Source: Rhyzopertha dominica (lineage: Eukaryota > Arthropoda > Insecta > Coleoptera > Bostrichidae). From it: a DNA stretch of 64,000 nucleotides. The notes beneath the pieces are model-generated. The model ran no database searches, had not been told where the DNA came from, and saw nothing but the letters and a program-made list of their open reading frames with translations. Each line of letters opens with the position of its first letter. The first letter of the stretch is position 1. The DNA lies in assembly GCA_025024175.1 (NCBI GenBank), contig QCXZ01000053.1, positions 5,642,001 through 5,706,000 of the forward strand, written 5' to 3'. Made by a program: the position numbers and the translations under genes. Shown piece after piece: positions 50,701 to 61,079 of this stretch.

Positions 50701-53700
50701 TATTTTCTGCTTTAGCATATTTAAGTTTGTATTTTTTCGATTGGGGACTGTTAGGTTTAGTAGGTTTGAGCGTATTAGCGTAATATTTGCTTATATCTCC
50801 TACAATACTCTCTAAACTTTCTGTAGGAATCGAACTTTCTAACTCTATAGTACCGAATTTTCCTGCAGGTGCTACGTAAGTCTCCAAATAATCAACGGTA
50901 GTGCTCACTGCTTCTTTGATAGTATTTGATGGTGTAACTGTCACTTCTCTTTTTCGTTTGTTATTTTCTCCTACAATAACTGTAGATAAGACCGTGCTGA
51001 ATTCCTCTGGCGTTTTGCCAGACACATACAAAGTAATTACGCTCGTCTCTTTGGGAGGTTCAGTAGGTTCTGGCTTCTTGGGCTTCTTTCTCGAACTCTT
51101 CCTCTTTGTTGGCGCTTTCGTTATTTCATCAACTGTTGGAGCTTCTGTGCTTTCTTCCGAATCTATCAAGGATTCGTTTTCATCGGCCAAATTCAGCTGA
51201 TCCTGTTCAGAGTACAACGATTGGGCAACCGGTTGATCTATACCAATTACAGCAGCTGGTTGTTGAATAATCAGTGGATTCGTGTTTTGCAATTGCTGTT
51301 GTTGCTGTTGCAGTAATAAAGGAACCAGTAAGCTGTTCAACTGATTCGTTCCCATGGTAGGAGTGACAACTATAGTATCTGTCAAAAACTCTGTTGCGGT
51401 CACAACGTTAACAGTACTATCGACGATAGTAGTTAAGATTTCTTTACCCCGGAAAGTTAAAGGTATTATTGTAGATGCGCGACTCGTAACTGTAGTAACG
51501 TAAGTCGTTGTTCGCGTTTTGTATTCAGTGGTAGGGGTTACTGCCATTGCNGGATTTTGAAGNCCTAACAGCGCGTTTTGTGGTTGTAGCCCTCCTAGAA
51601 GCAACTGCGATAAAAGTATGTTTGCCAATGGAGCTTGTGCTGCTAGAGCTGGTTGGATGGTACTGACTACTTGCTCAACACCATAGGCAGTGCTTGGAAT
51701 TATATGGGAGAAAGAACTCTTCCTCCCATTGATGTACGTTGGAGTAAAATAAACGCTGGTGGTAGGAGTTTCGTTAAGAACAAACTGTGTAACTTCTGTT
51801 GCTCCGTTAGCAGCTATACTAGTTACGTCTGATAGTAATATGGTAACTTCTTTGCCTAATGGATTTATCGTGGTTGAATACTGCTGAGGTCCGACCACTT
51901 CAGTGCTTAACTTCGCCGTTATGATATTTTTGTATTCAGTTATCTTTCCGTTTACTACTGGTATAGTCACTTCTGTCGGTATTTGATGAGTGACTGTAAT
52001 CGTTCCATCGAAATCTGGTAGTACGAAGTTGCTATCTACCGGTTCTCTTTGACGTTGTCTCGATCTACTCCTGGATTGATTTCTGTTGTTCGTAGTAGAC
52101 TTCCTCCTCTCTGTTAGTTGGCTGCTTCTTAATCTAGGTGCCTTAGCTCGAGTAGAAACAGTAGTTGTAATCCTCGGTTNTGGGGTCGTTCGTCTAAAAT
52201 TCGATCTAGTGCCTGTGGAATCTTTCTCTCTTAACGTGAACTGGGAACGCCCTTGAGCAGAAGCCTTGCTGGGCGATATTCTCTTGTTATTTATTGGTGG
52301 GGATGGCGTAGTAGAAGTTGTTGAACCACCCTTGTTTCTGTTTCGATAAAACCTGTTGCTCCTTGTTGGTAGTTTTGGTGCTTCCGTCTCCTCTTCTACT
52401 TCCTTCTCTGGTGCAGGTGTAGTACTAGAGCTACGGTAACCGGGCCTGCGGAATCTCGAGTAAGTCGATTCTCTTTTTGTTCTCTTCCGCAACCCCGCAA
52501 AAGGTCTTATTTGAACCGGGGCCAGTGCAAATCCCTTCCTACCCTGTGGTGTAGTGGTAGATGGAGGATTTTCGGTTTGGGTGTCAGTATTTGACCCTTC
52601 AAAACTTGTATCTTCTCCGTCTGTTTCTTCTTCCAACTCTTCCGACTCTACCTCTTCTTCAGCTTCTTCAGCGGGNGCTTCCGTAGTTGTGGTGGTGGTT
52701 GTGAATATGTTTCTTCGAGGAAATAGACCGTTTGGACGAGATCTGCTCGCTAGGTTAGGTCTATTGTAAGCGCTCTTCGGTTTAGCTGTTGTTGTAGTCG
52801 TAGCGGCTTTGTTGCCATTTCTATTACCACTTGAGCTCCTGCCCTTCGTAGTGGTTCTTGCAGGCGGAGTGGGACGAGACAACGTGGGTCTTCTGAACTT
52901 AAGCAACGGATTGCGTTTATTCGTCTCCGTAGTAGATGAAACCTGCACTGTGGTCTCGTTGTCGTCATCAGTTGCTGCGGTAGGATTATCGGTCACCTGC
53001 GTAGTCAGATCATTCTCTTCGTCTTTAGACGATTGAGTTACCGCGTTCGAATTCGGCGAGCGATTCAATGAAGACGCCAACGTTGGTCGTATGCGGAACC
53101 TAGAGGAGCTAGCTCTCTGATTGCTAGGCGAGCCACTTATCCCGGTCGATCTACCGAATCCGCGTCTAGAACTCGATGCCGTCGGCTGGATTTTCGCGCT
53201 ACTCCTGCCCCGTCCGAATGATGAACTACCTGCACTGCTCGATTTTGGACGTGAAAATCGCCTTGACCCAGAAGCCGTCGGCAGTATAGAGCTGGCGCTG
53301 GATGAACTCCTTCGACCACCGAATTTGCTTGGCCTTGCTGCGGGAACAGCTGTTACTGTAGGAGTAAAGTCGCTTCTGGTTATGGTCGTTGCACTACTTC
53401 CTCCTGATTTTTTCTTGCTCGGTGCAAAGAGAGGTCGCCTTGAAGCGAATGGTCGTATAACAGGTGTAAAGCTGTTCTTTTTAGGCTGGAACGTTAGCCT
53501 AGACTTTGTTTTCCCACCATCATCTTCTTCTTCGTCCTCGCTTGCTTCCGTCGAGCTTTCTTCATCTGGTTTTGCGCTGTCGCTTAAAGAACCTTCGATG
53601 ACAACCGGTGAAGGTGATATAGGAGTTGTGGTAGGTCCTATTTCCTGATCTGGAGCTTTCGTAGGCGTGGGAACGATTTCACCAGCTGCACTTGGCTGAA

Positions 53701-56700
53701 TTGAAGGTTTACCCACTAAGAAGCTTGAAGTGCTCTCGATGATTTGCGCATATCTTCCGTCAATTACGGTACCCAGTACCTTCGATTGGTATAAGGTGGT
53801 CGTGTCGTTCTGCACTATAGATCCTTCTATTAACCGCACCAGCCCAGTTTTGTGAGCTGCTGGTGCATCCGTAGGTTGTGCAGCCTTCTTTTCTTCGTCC
53901 ACCTTCAAAGAGCTAGTGCTCTCGATCACTTGGGCATATAGATTATCTATATAAGTACCAACTGCTTGGGTGGTGTAGTATAAGGTGCTTATGCCGTCGG
54001 CATCAACTATTTTTCCTTGATTGATGCTTACAACACCAGTTGGCTTCAGTTTTGGTTCTGGTGTGGGCAGTGGTACAACGGTTGTAGGTTCAATAACTGA
54101 GGAAGTGCTTTCTAGAACTTTAGCATACAGACCATCGATGTAGGTACCATATACGTCTGTTGAAAATATAGTAGTGGTATCGGAATTCACTTGTGTTGAA
54201 ACAATTGTTGATAGCAGCCCAGTGCTCGGTGCAGCTGCAGATTGTGGCGGTAAAGAAGTTGACTTGATTTCGTTTTCTTCGATCTGATTTTGATTGGCTA
54301 ATCCGACAGCCCTTCCAACTTGATTAGTATCGACTTCAGCGCTGTTATTAACCACATTAGTAACTGTTTCTAATCTGCTATTCAAGACGGTACTGTCTCC
54401 TACGTAAGAGGTGGTGTAATACGTGTACGTCGTGAAGTATGTGGTTAGATTATCTTTATCAACAACAGAAGATGGCTCTATATCTCTTACTTGAGTTGTT
54501 GGCACCACCTGCGGAATGGGTGTTGAAACAACTGGATCTACTGTAGGTACAGGTTCTTCCGTAGACATCATTACGGTTGGAGTGACCACATTTGAAACTG
54601 TTTCTTCGCGACTCGTGACTTTAGTGGAACCATCTTTATAAAGCGTGGTCCAGTAAGTAAATGTAGTAAAATATGTTATGGGCAAGCTCAAGTCATCAAC
54701 ACTGAGACTCTGTGTTGGAGTAAGTGTTTCTGTTACGACATTTGTAACCGTTTCTAACCGACTGATTACATCGCTTGATGTGGTTCCGTGGTACATAGTT
54801 GTGAAGTACGTGAAGGTAGTGTAGCTAGTCTGAAGCAGCAATGTAGGAGATGGTATAATTTCAGAATCATTGTTTGATTCGGATACTATCTGATCGTCTA
54901 GAAGAACGTTACGTTTGTCTAGGTTGTCGATGAATCTCCTAGCACNCTCTGATGTGCTACTGCGAACATCCGTCACCATAGTTGCTATAGTTTCGTAGTC
55001 ACTTAAATTTAACAAGTTATCTTCAACAGGTGCATCTCTTTGTAACGTTACGTATGATGAATCTTTCTGGGGAGATGTTGTAACTAAGACATCATTGTCA
55101 TCTTCCGAATCATCAACTGTTTTTGTCTTTTGTCTACTAATAGTAGTATTATATGAATTAGATGGCTGTATTTTCAAGAGACTTGATTTTCTTTCTGCTT
55201 CATCATCGGAAGAAACAAAAGCAGAATCGGGTAGTTTGGTAGGTATCAAATTTTCTAAAGCTACATTTGGTTGGATACTAGGTGTGACGTAATTCGTGTA
55301 CACTTCAGTTCTACTAGATATTTCCGTTTCTCCATCAACAAATATAGTAGTGAAGTAAGTATACGTTGTATAGTAAGTCTTTATGCCGTTAGATGTTTGC
55401 TGCAATGCTTCATCATTTAGAGCTGGTGTTGCCTGTGTAGGATAATTCTCTAGAGCATTCTCGTTGTTAGCTTCACCTGCGTTATCGTATATTTCTGTTG
55501 GCCGACCAATACCGACACTGGTTGGGGCAATTTCTTCGAAATCTTCGAAGGAAATTGGTTTGGATTTAATAGTCGAAGACCCGCCATCTTTAGCCATTAA
55601 TCCTGCTACCGCTGGATCTGTTGCTTGAGCAGCAGGATCTACAGTAGACGTTATAACATTCGTGGTTACCACTATTCTGCTAGCTACCGATGAGGTGGTG
55701 TCTTGGAAGAACGTTGTTAGATATGTGTATGTGGTGTACAGTGTTTTGAATATGAGCTCGACCTCATCACCGTCATCAGTTGACATCTCTGTTACTTCTG
55801 ATTCCGATTCGGTTACGTGTCGCCTTTCTGTCGTTATTTCTAGAGGAGTCGTTTCTTGTGGTTCATCTTCAGTTGTTGTTGAGTGGTATTCTGTTGTAGG
55901 CTGCAGCATGGAATCCTCCTCTTCTGGTTCATCCTCTTGCATTAGATCTTCTTCCTCAGAACTTGAAGATGTGGTAGTGGTTGGTTCTTGAGTTGTGGTT
56001 GCTTTTTCTGTTGGTACAACTAGAATCGATGGAGATGGTGAGATATCACCACATGCTTTAGTTGTGTAACCAATCTCAGTGTTAACAACTTCGTTAGATT
56101 TTATTGAGATGCTGGTGGAATCTTCCAATGGGATGAAGAAGGTCGTTAGGTATGTAAGTGTGCGATACATGGTAGTCGGTATGGTTTTGCTACCAGCAAT
56201 ACACTCTATTTCCTCCTCTTTGGGAGCTTCGTCTGGTTGTTCGGTTTGTGCGGCTTCGGTAGTTGTACTAGCCAATTGAGTTGTGGTTTTGACTTCTTCG
56301 GGCTCGTCTTGCACCGTAGTTGTCTCTTCCTTCTTTGTAGTTGTAACGGGCTTCTCAGTAGTTGGTTGACGTTTTTCAGTTGTCACTTCCTCTGTGGTGG
56401 TTTGACGCATTGTGGTTGGTACTTCGCTAGCAGCTGGTTCATCAGAAACTACACTTGGGAATGGAGTATCGTCTTCGAAAAATATGGTGGTGGCACCGCC
56501 AAGGGTCTTTTCGCTGGTGGTTGCTTCAAGAATAGGTTCGTCGTCGAAAAATATGGTTGCGGGGGTATTGAGAGGCTGTGTTGCTTGTTGATTCGCCTTG
56601 GCTTGCAGGGAGGCAACGATTTTAGCGATGTCTTCGTCAGAAGGAGTAGAGAGCATGGGGAGTTGACTTTCAGACGGTTGTATAGCATCGGGAGACGACA

Positions 56701-57957
56701 TCAACAAGGTGGGTTCTTGATCTATGGTTACAGGTGACTCGATTTGAGGAGTGCTTGCTTGCTCGATTTTTTGTTCGTGAGCCAAAACTGCCGATTTTGC
56801 ATTCATGTCTTCGTGTTGTTCTCCATCGGTGGCTTTGGGACGTCCTTGACGGTCAGAAGCATCTATCACCATCGTGGGAGGACTTGCTTGCGTGGTCGGC
56901 CTTTGTGGTTCCTGGTATGCCAGCGTTTTCATAGAAGCACCAACAGTTGGGATCTTTAACGAAGCCGTCGGTTGAATGGTAGGTTCAACCGTTATTTTAG
57001 TATCTTGTCCCCGGCTTGGAGTAGGAGCCTGGGTGGTATGGGGCGAGAATATGATCACAGTATCGCCTACGGTAGTGGTGAAATCGGCGAAGCCTGAATA
57101 CGTCACTGTTTGCAAGTCTTTTGGTTCTGGTTTTATAAGACCCGCGCGCAGTAGAAACTTGGCCTTGCGTTCCGCGGCAGTAGTAGCTTTACTGCGTTCA
57201 GTGTTAAGATCAAAGCTGGGTAGATCTCCCAGGAAAGAGTAGCCACTCGGGGAGAACTCGTTTCGTACCGTAAAAGTAGGCAAGTTGTCTAGAGCTCTAA
57301 CTTTTGAGGGTGAGACTATACCATCAGTTTCTCTGACTTCATTTTTGGCGCCAATCTCGTTCTCGCGATTATTGATTTGATTATCTTTGGGGATATCGCT
57401 CATTTGAGGGTTGATTTTGAAGACCTTTATGTTGCCTTGTTGTATCTTGGGTAATTCTTTCTGGGCTTGGTACAGTGGTACTCTGGGGTTGCTAGATGGT
57501 GCCGATTTCAACAGTTCTTCCTCGCTGGAGTCTGCAGCTCGAAGAGGCAGAGCTGAAGGTTCGTTTAGTTCTTGCACGGGGAGGGATTGGGGCTTAACGG
57601 TTGGGAAAACCAGGAAGGTATCGACATGATTAGGCGAAATGAAATCCGTATTTCGCACGAAGTTCTTGCTGTTGACCAGATTGTTGTCGACGTTCCACTT
57701 TTTGCTAAAGTCATTGGGGGAACGAGTCGGTAAGTCATTGTCGTACAGTACCCTGGAGCTTTTCGTCAACAAGTGGGCGTACAGTCGTCCATTGTCAAGA
57801 GTCGTGCCGAGTACTTGGGTGGCGTACTCGGTGGTTACTCCGTCTTGGATGAAGGTACGGGCAGTGGAAGTGATAAGGCCTAGATCCGGTTTGACGTTGA
57901 GAAAACGACCAAGGGAATTGCGTCCATGATTGTCCACCAGCAAGACTGTGGTGACAT
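26733..57957 (-). CDS. Giant mucin-like EGF-SEA-EGF transmembrane protein (5' partial)
   Basis: Thirteen exons join in phase: 57957-49709, 49526-49309, 46567-46364, 46305-41106, 38523-38282, 38182-37783, 35801-35278, 33066-32988, 32932-32731, 32662-32609, 32559-32454, 32400-32323 and 26765-26733. They encode about 5,196 residues; an upstream exon (signal peptide) is missing. The ectodomain is Thr/Ser/Pro-rich with about ten modules of the type TYFTTFTYxTT...SRxExVTNVVT, resembling the insect DUF4758 type (from memory), plus VGTYIDxxYAxVIESTSS modules. Then an EGF-like CVCRPGFARMFPDRPC, a SEA-like domain (38523-38000), a second EGF pair, a transmembrane helix (VLLIALATIGTILLVLLF, 35801-35745) and a ~350-residue cytoplasmic tail ending FESL. 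Likely an apical-surface or extracellular-matrix-linked mucin. A single-base frameshift occurs at the A6 run 50667-50672. Function is inferred from architecture only. Confidence 0.85.
27358..29632. mobile_element. hAT-like nonautonomous element in the last intron of the giant gene
   Basis: The ends read CAAGGCCGG... on the left and ...CGGCCCTG on the right, similar to the CAGGGCCG termini of hAT elements, each next to a C- or G-run. They are flanked by a near-perfect 8-bp duplication, TGCAGAAG (27350-27357) and TGCAGAGG (29633-29640), the length expected for hAT. The interior has no transposase coding and contains a nested Tc1-type MITE (28442-29445). Removing the nested element leaves about 1.27 kb. 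Confidence 0.65.
28442..29445. mobile_element. Tc1/mariner-type MITE nested in the hAT-like element
   Basis: Terminal inverted repeats start CAGGGTGTGTCACGAC and stay about 90% identical for the first ~95 bp. A second homologous block (TTAAAATTTTCGAGATAT) is found further in on both arms. It is flanked by TA on both sides (28440-28441 and 29446-29447), as for Tc1/mariner insertions. No coding capacity; 1,004 bp. Confidence 0.8.
29717..32186. repeat. Large foldback (long inverted repeat), about 2.5 kb
   Basis: The left arm runs from about 29717 (GTTGCAATATTCATGCAAC) through GATCTACCCTCGGATCTACC to AAGGGTCGGCGTGAAC near 30050. It recurs inverted on the right at about 31850-32186. A second matched block, TGGTATATGTATACAGCGG with TAAGTAGAATTACT, lies at about 30480-30560 and inverted at about 31210-31300. 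The arms are thus imperfectly paired over at least 1 kb around a unique centre at about 30600-31190. The left arm has an extra ~14-bp tandem piece in the CGTCGCCTCGTCGG stretch. It looks like a foldback transposon or an old palindromic duplication. No coding content. Confidence 0.7.
33130..33201 (-). tRNA. tRNA-Asp-like sequence (anticodon ATC), probable pseudogene or SINE head
   Basis: The 72 nt fold as a full cloverleaf. The acceptor is GCTTTGG/TCAAACC with one mismatch, the D-stem GTGC/GCAC is perfect, and the anticodon stem TTTGA/TCAAA is perfect with loop CTATCAA. The variable loop is 5 nt, and the T-arm CCGGG-TTCGATT-CTCGC has one mismatch and a GU pair. The anticodon ATC would read Asp GAU; normal tRNA-Asp has GTC. 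The D-loop lacks the GG pair. It lies in an intron, same strand as the giant gene. Confidence 0.4.
33740..34715 (+). pseudogene. IS630/Tc1-related DDE transposon in an intron of the giant gene
   Basis: An open N-terminal part from about 33740 (KFHRLNESHAYLIRK) continues through ITEMGFHFTKLQNK to IFYLDETWLDTHDT (first catalytic Asp, near 34030). After a stop and shifts come VIVMDDAPFHSQQY (second Asp, near 34285) and IPPYHSIFNPMKLAWSQLKS (near 34450). The tail is acidic (DSDRDDDN). The third catalytic Glu is replaced: NPMK where NPIE is expected. With the stops this copy is inactive. It is the same family as 23999-25319. Antisense to the host gene. Confidence 0.75.
35998..36048. repeat. Perfect 13-bp hairpin with an AACT-repeat loop
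   Basis: CTAGGCCGTTCAT at 35998-36010 is the exact reverse complement of 36036-36048. The 25-nt loop consists mostly of four AACT units. It is intronic, about 200 bp upstream of the transmembrane exon. Confidence 0.75.
36290..36314. repeat. Head-to-head Tc1-type terminal sequences
   Basis: CCCTGTATA and TATACAGGG face each other across 7 bp. These match the termini of the Tc1-type MITEs elsewhere in the window and may be the ends of two adjacent insertions or an excision scar. The partner ends were not found. Confidence 0.5.
39010..39570 (+). pseudogene. LINE 3'-end remnant in an intron of the giant gene
   Basis: Broken frames read FDSAFNQTISFLI, then FLYGPCLDFIDRNRVVEKF, CCRLIFGLQRGDHVSQR, and further C-terminal text. 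This order resembles the region after the reverse transcriptase of jockey-like LINEs (YGPCL...DRNRIQKVQNSCLRLIFG in relatives I recall). Stops are frequent. Only the C-terminal part is represented. Confidence 0.5.
39800..40960. other. Intron sequence with possible simple repeat and no genes
   Basis: Very AT-rich. A GTCTGTGTGTATGCGTGTCTG stretch near 39846 resembles a short dispersed insect repeat. The minus-strand 115-codon frame at 40142-40489 is low-complexity Phe/Lys/Asn text without family resemblance and sits in the giant gene's intron. Confidence 0.4.
46860..47130. repeat. Probable non-LTR retroelement debris
   Basis: Text such as WNRRLIGEEF appears in a broken plus-strand frame. Together with the fragments at 47930-48080 and 49081-49170 it suggests an old LINE split by the MITE at 47135-47916. 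Weak evidence. Confidence 0.3.
47135..47916. mobile_element. Tc1/mariner-type MITE, 782 bp
   Basis: Terminal inverted repeats CAGGGTGATCA(G/C)TTAAGG face each other and are flanked by TA (47133-47134 and 47917-47918). A second block, CAGCGGCTGTATG-like versus CATAGCGGCTTTA, follows in both arms. No transposase coding is visible. It belongs to a different subfamily from 28442-29445, although both begin CAGGGTG. Confidence 0.75.
49050..49175 (+). pseudogene. Non-LTR reverse transcriptase fragment
   Basis: The translation EYIAFIDKKKAFDITHLEI at about 49108-49165 corresponds to the FIDxxKAFD catalytic block (motif A) of LINE reverse transcriptases. Flanks are decayed. It lies in an intron of the giant gene. 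Confidence 0.5.
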
Positions 57958-58589
57958 CTATAGGATAGTTCGAAAGACATAGAGGTCAGTTTTATACAAA
58001 ACAGAAAATGATGCGGGTGAGGAAGCGGCGGCGTGTAGCGTCAGTTTATATTTACATAGCAGGTTTGAAGTGAAATACAGTGTTACGTAATTAAACCCAC
58101 AGGAAATTCAGCTATTTTGTACATATCCTTCTTAAACGTCTTAATTCAAATGATAACTTGGCGTTGTCAATTATAATACTTTATTTTTGCTTACTAGAAA
58201 AATATCTTCTATTTAATACTCCTATATTTCAAATTATATTCATGTAGGCAATAACGTAACTATAGAAAACGTGAAACACCTGAAAAAATGGAATGATTAG
58301 GAAATTAGGAAACAGGAACGAGACCTTGTGAAAAATAATATTGTGATATTATACCTGTTTCTACGGGTTAAATACTAATAGAGAGAAACAATATGAATAA
58401 AAATGCCAGAGCATTGACAGATCCTGTACAGTTTAATATTGAATTGTCTAGATGTTTACTAAATGCGAGACTGTAATCAAAGTACTAATAGTAAAGCCTT
58501 CTCGACTACTGGAATCTATTACTGTTTGACCTAACTAACATAGTCAGTTTCTTTCCTGTTTAACTTTTTTAAATTTTATAATGCACGCA

Positions 58590-58830
58590 CGATTTTTAAT
58601 TAATTAAAAGATGGTTTTTACACCATTCAATTATTAGATCAACTAAATTTTGACATAGATATTAAAGTTTTGTGTTTTATGACTAATGACAGTAGAAACA
58701 TCATAGGCGTATTGAACACAAAAATTACTAAATTACCAATTACACGCATTTTTTTAAATCCATTGCTAAACAACAGAAATAAAATCGGTGACAAAATGCC
58801 TCCTTGTGGAACACCTTAATTTAGAGTGCC
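58590..58830 (-). pseudogene. LINE reverse transcriptase fragment upstream of the giant gene
   Basis: On the minus strand GVPQGGILSPILFLLF at about 58817-58770 is the GVPQGSVLGPLLF block of LINE reverse transcriptases. The following text is a degraded continuation where the ADDT block would be. Truncated and inactive. Confidence 0.6.
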
Positions 58831-59757
58831 TAATTCAAATTATGTATCCATGATTACTAAAAAACGATTAATTTATCGAGAAACCCCTTGATAGCGTAAT
58901 TTTGGAGTGAAGTCCAGAAATAGGCCAACTGATTTTTTTAATTTTTATCTAGAGCAGTTGTAACTAATATAACTACAGACGTAATAGAGTTAATACTCCG
59001 TATTTCTGCGTTTTTTTCTGAAACTATGGGATTTTACAGAAAAAAATATTTTTTACTTATTAACAATTAAGCTTATTTGTTGGTGGTCACTTTTTATGTG
59101 TCGGTGGCAAACTATGTATTATACGTAGGTAGTATAGCCTTCCGATTCGTATAAGGTTATATTTGGAGATCATTGTGTAAAAATCAATCGCCTCGCAAAG
59201 GGTTTACTGCTGGCCCGTGGCCCTACCATAAATTTATATTAATTATCAATCAGTGTGGATAAGAAAATACCATGTCATTTAGAACAGTTTCAGATAAGAA
59301 TTTGAATGATATTCCTGTACATTTATGTGCTTTTTATACCTCTACAGGGACCTGCTTATCAAAATTACCCAGAATTTATAATATAATTATAGAGTATAGG
59401 TGTATGTATAGCAATGGCTTAGAAAGATGGAAAGCAGGTAGAGTAATTACAAACAAATTTTATTTAGTTGACAACCGATCGTCTGAGTATCTGAGCGTTG
59501 TGATATTTTTGTGATTCTGTGCTAATTCAAAGTGTTTATATACTTTTGATAAGTGTATTCCCATATCTACTAATAAGTAGATTAAAAAAAAATTTTTATG
59601 TTTTAATGTAAGTTTTATAATAAATCAGGTTCCTTAAAAAGTATGTTTTTATTATTGTTACATCGTTCTTGTTCGAGATAATTCTGATTGTTGTTTGCGT
59701 AGCAGGCTTTTTGGTGTCAGAAGAAAACTTTTGTTATTACAGTTTTTATCGTTTATT

Positions 59758-60024
59758 CTTATATATAGTTCTGGTGCTAGGGTTTCGTAACGGACCGTGT
59801 TGTATACTTATGTCTATATATGTCAATAAACAATAAAAATAGCACACACTTTATAATTGCTATTGCTATTATTGTGTACTCCCATTAATAGGTACACAAG
59901 GTTAACAATAACAATAATAATAATAAAGTATATGCCATTTTTATTGTTTGTTACATAATGTATATAGACATAAGTGNACCAAATGGTCAGATATGAAACC
60001 CTAGCTCTAGACCTTATATATGAA
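59758..60024. mobile_element. Small MITE or foldback with ~85-bp inverted ends
   Basis: The left end GAGCTAGGGTTTC-like (GTGCTAGGGTTTCGTA) and the blocks ACTTATGTCTATATA and AACAATAAAAATRGCA recur inverted on the right. The centre is short. No coding content. No clear target duplication was found. A single ambiguous base lies in the right arm. Confidence 0.6.
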
Positions 60025-60060
60025 AATAAGAGATAAAAGCAGTTATAAGTTATTTTATTT

Positions 60061-60121
60061 TATTAGTATTATTATTATCACTATTATTATTACTTTTATT
60101 TTTATTATTATTATTATTATC
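60061..60121. repeat. ATT/TTA microsatellite
   Basis: Mostly (ATT)n with interruptions, next to the small MITE. Confidence 0.7.
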
Positions 60122-61079
60122 AAACGATAGTTAGTATAAAAATATTGCTACTTACTACCACACTTTGCCTACTTTGCCGCAAACAACAAAAACTAGTTGC
60201 CGTAAAAGCATAATTTGCAACCACAACTAGTTTATCACTCCTGGTAACTAGCCATCTATACGAGCAATAAGAAAATGCAGAAGTTACCCGAAATGATTAG
60301 TATTTGTAACCGTGACAGGTATTTTGTTGGGGATACTGAGACCGTCCACAACTAAAACAAATTGTTACGCTAACAAATATTTTAGTCAACAAAGTCATTT
60401 TTCAGAGTGCAGAACTTGGTTGGATGACAGTCTAGCAACCAGACTGGTGAAGTTTATGCTTAGCCTGGTGCTAGCTTGTAAAAAAAACATGTATTTAAAG
60501 AGGAATAAATCGAATAACGAGGTGGGTGCATCTTTCTGACGTGCTACTAATACTGGTACATTGTATTACAGATATTACAGAAAAAGCTTATAAATCTAAA
60601 TCCCGACTAAGATTACTGAAAAAAGCTATGCAACGAAACAAGTATTATGCCCGTATTCAAATGCCAATGGGTGTCATTACTATTTAAGGAGTTAGTCCTT
60701 TGACATTATTGTGTATGAAATAATTGTAGTTTTAAACAGACAGCAATTAATGATTTTTTATACAAGATAATAAATTATGTAATATAGTGTCATCGTTCTT
60801 GAAAATGCCAGGCGTTTCAAAAATAACCAAGTTCGGTATTTACTTTGCGTTAAATGTCAAACTGCGTTTTCAGAAGGCTAGGAATGCTTACGCGTAATTT
60901 TATGTGATTTAATAGTTTATTTTGTATAAAAAGATTTAAAGTAACATATTCTTTTCTTCGGAATTGAATCCGAAACCAATTCAATTATTTCTTGCACATG
61001 TCGTACATCGATTGCCAAATCGTAAAAAAAAATTGTCGGTTTTGCTCTCAATTTTTGTTACCATTTATAGCGACGTTTA

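Noticed and set aside
41300..57929. Many plus-strand frames opposite the giant exons
   Set aside because: Antisense shadows of the repetitive Thr/Ser codons, without family resemblance.
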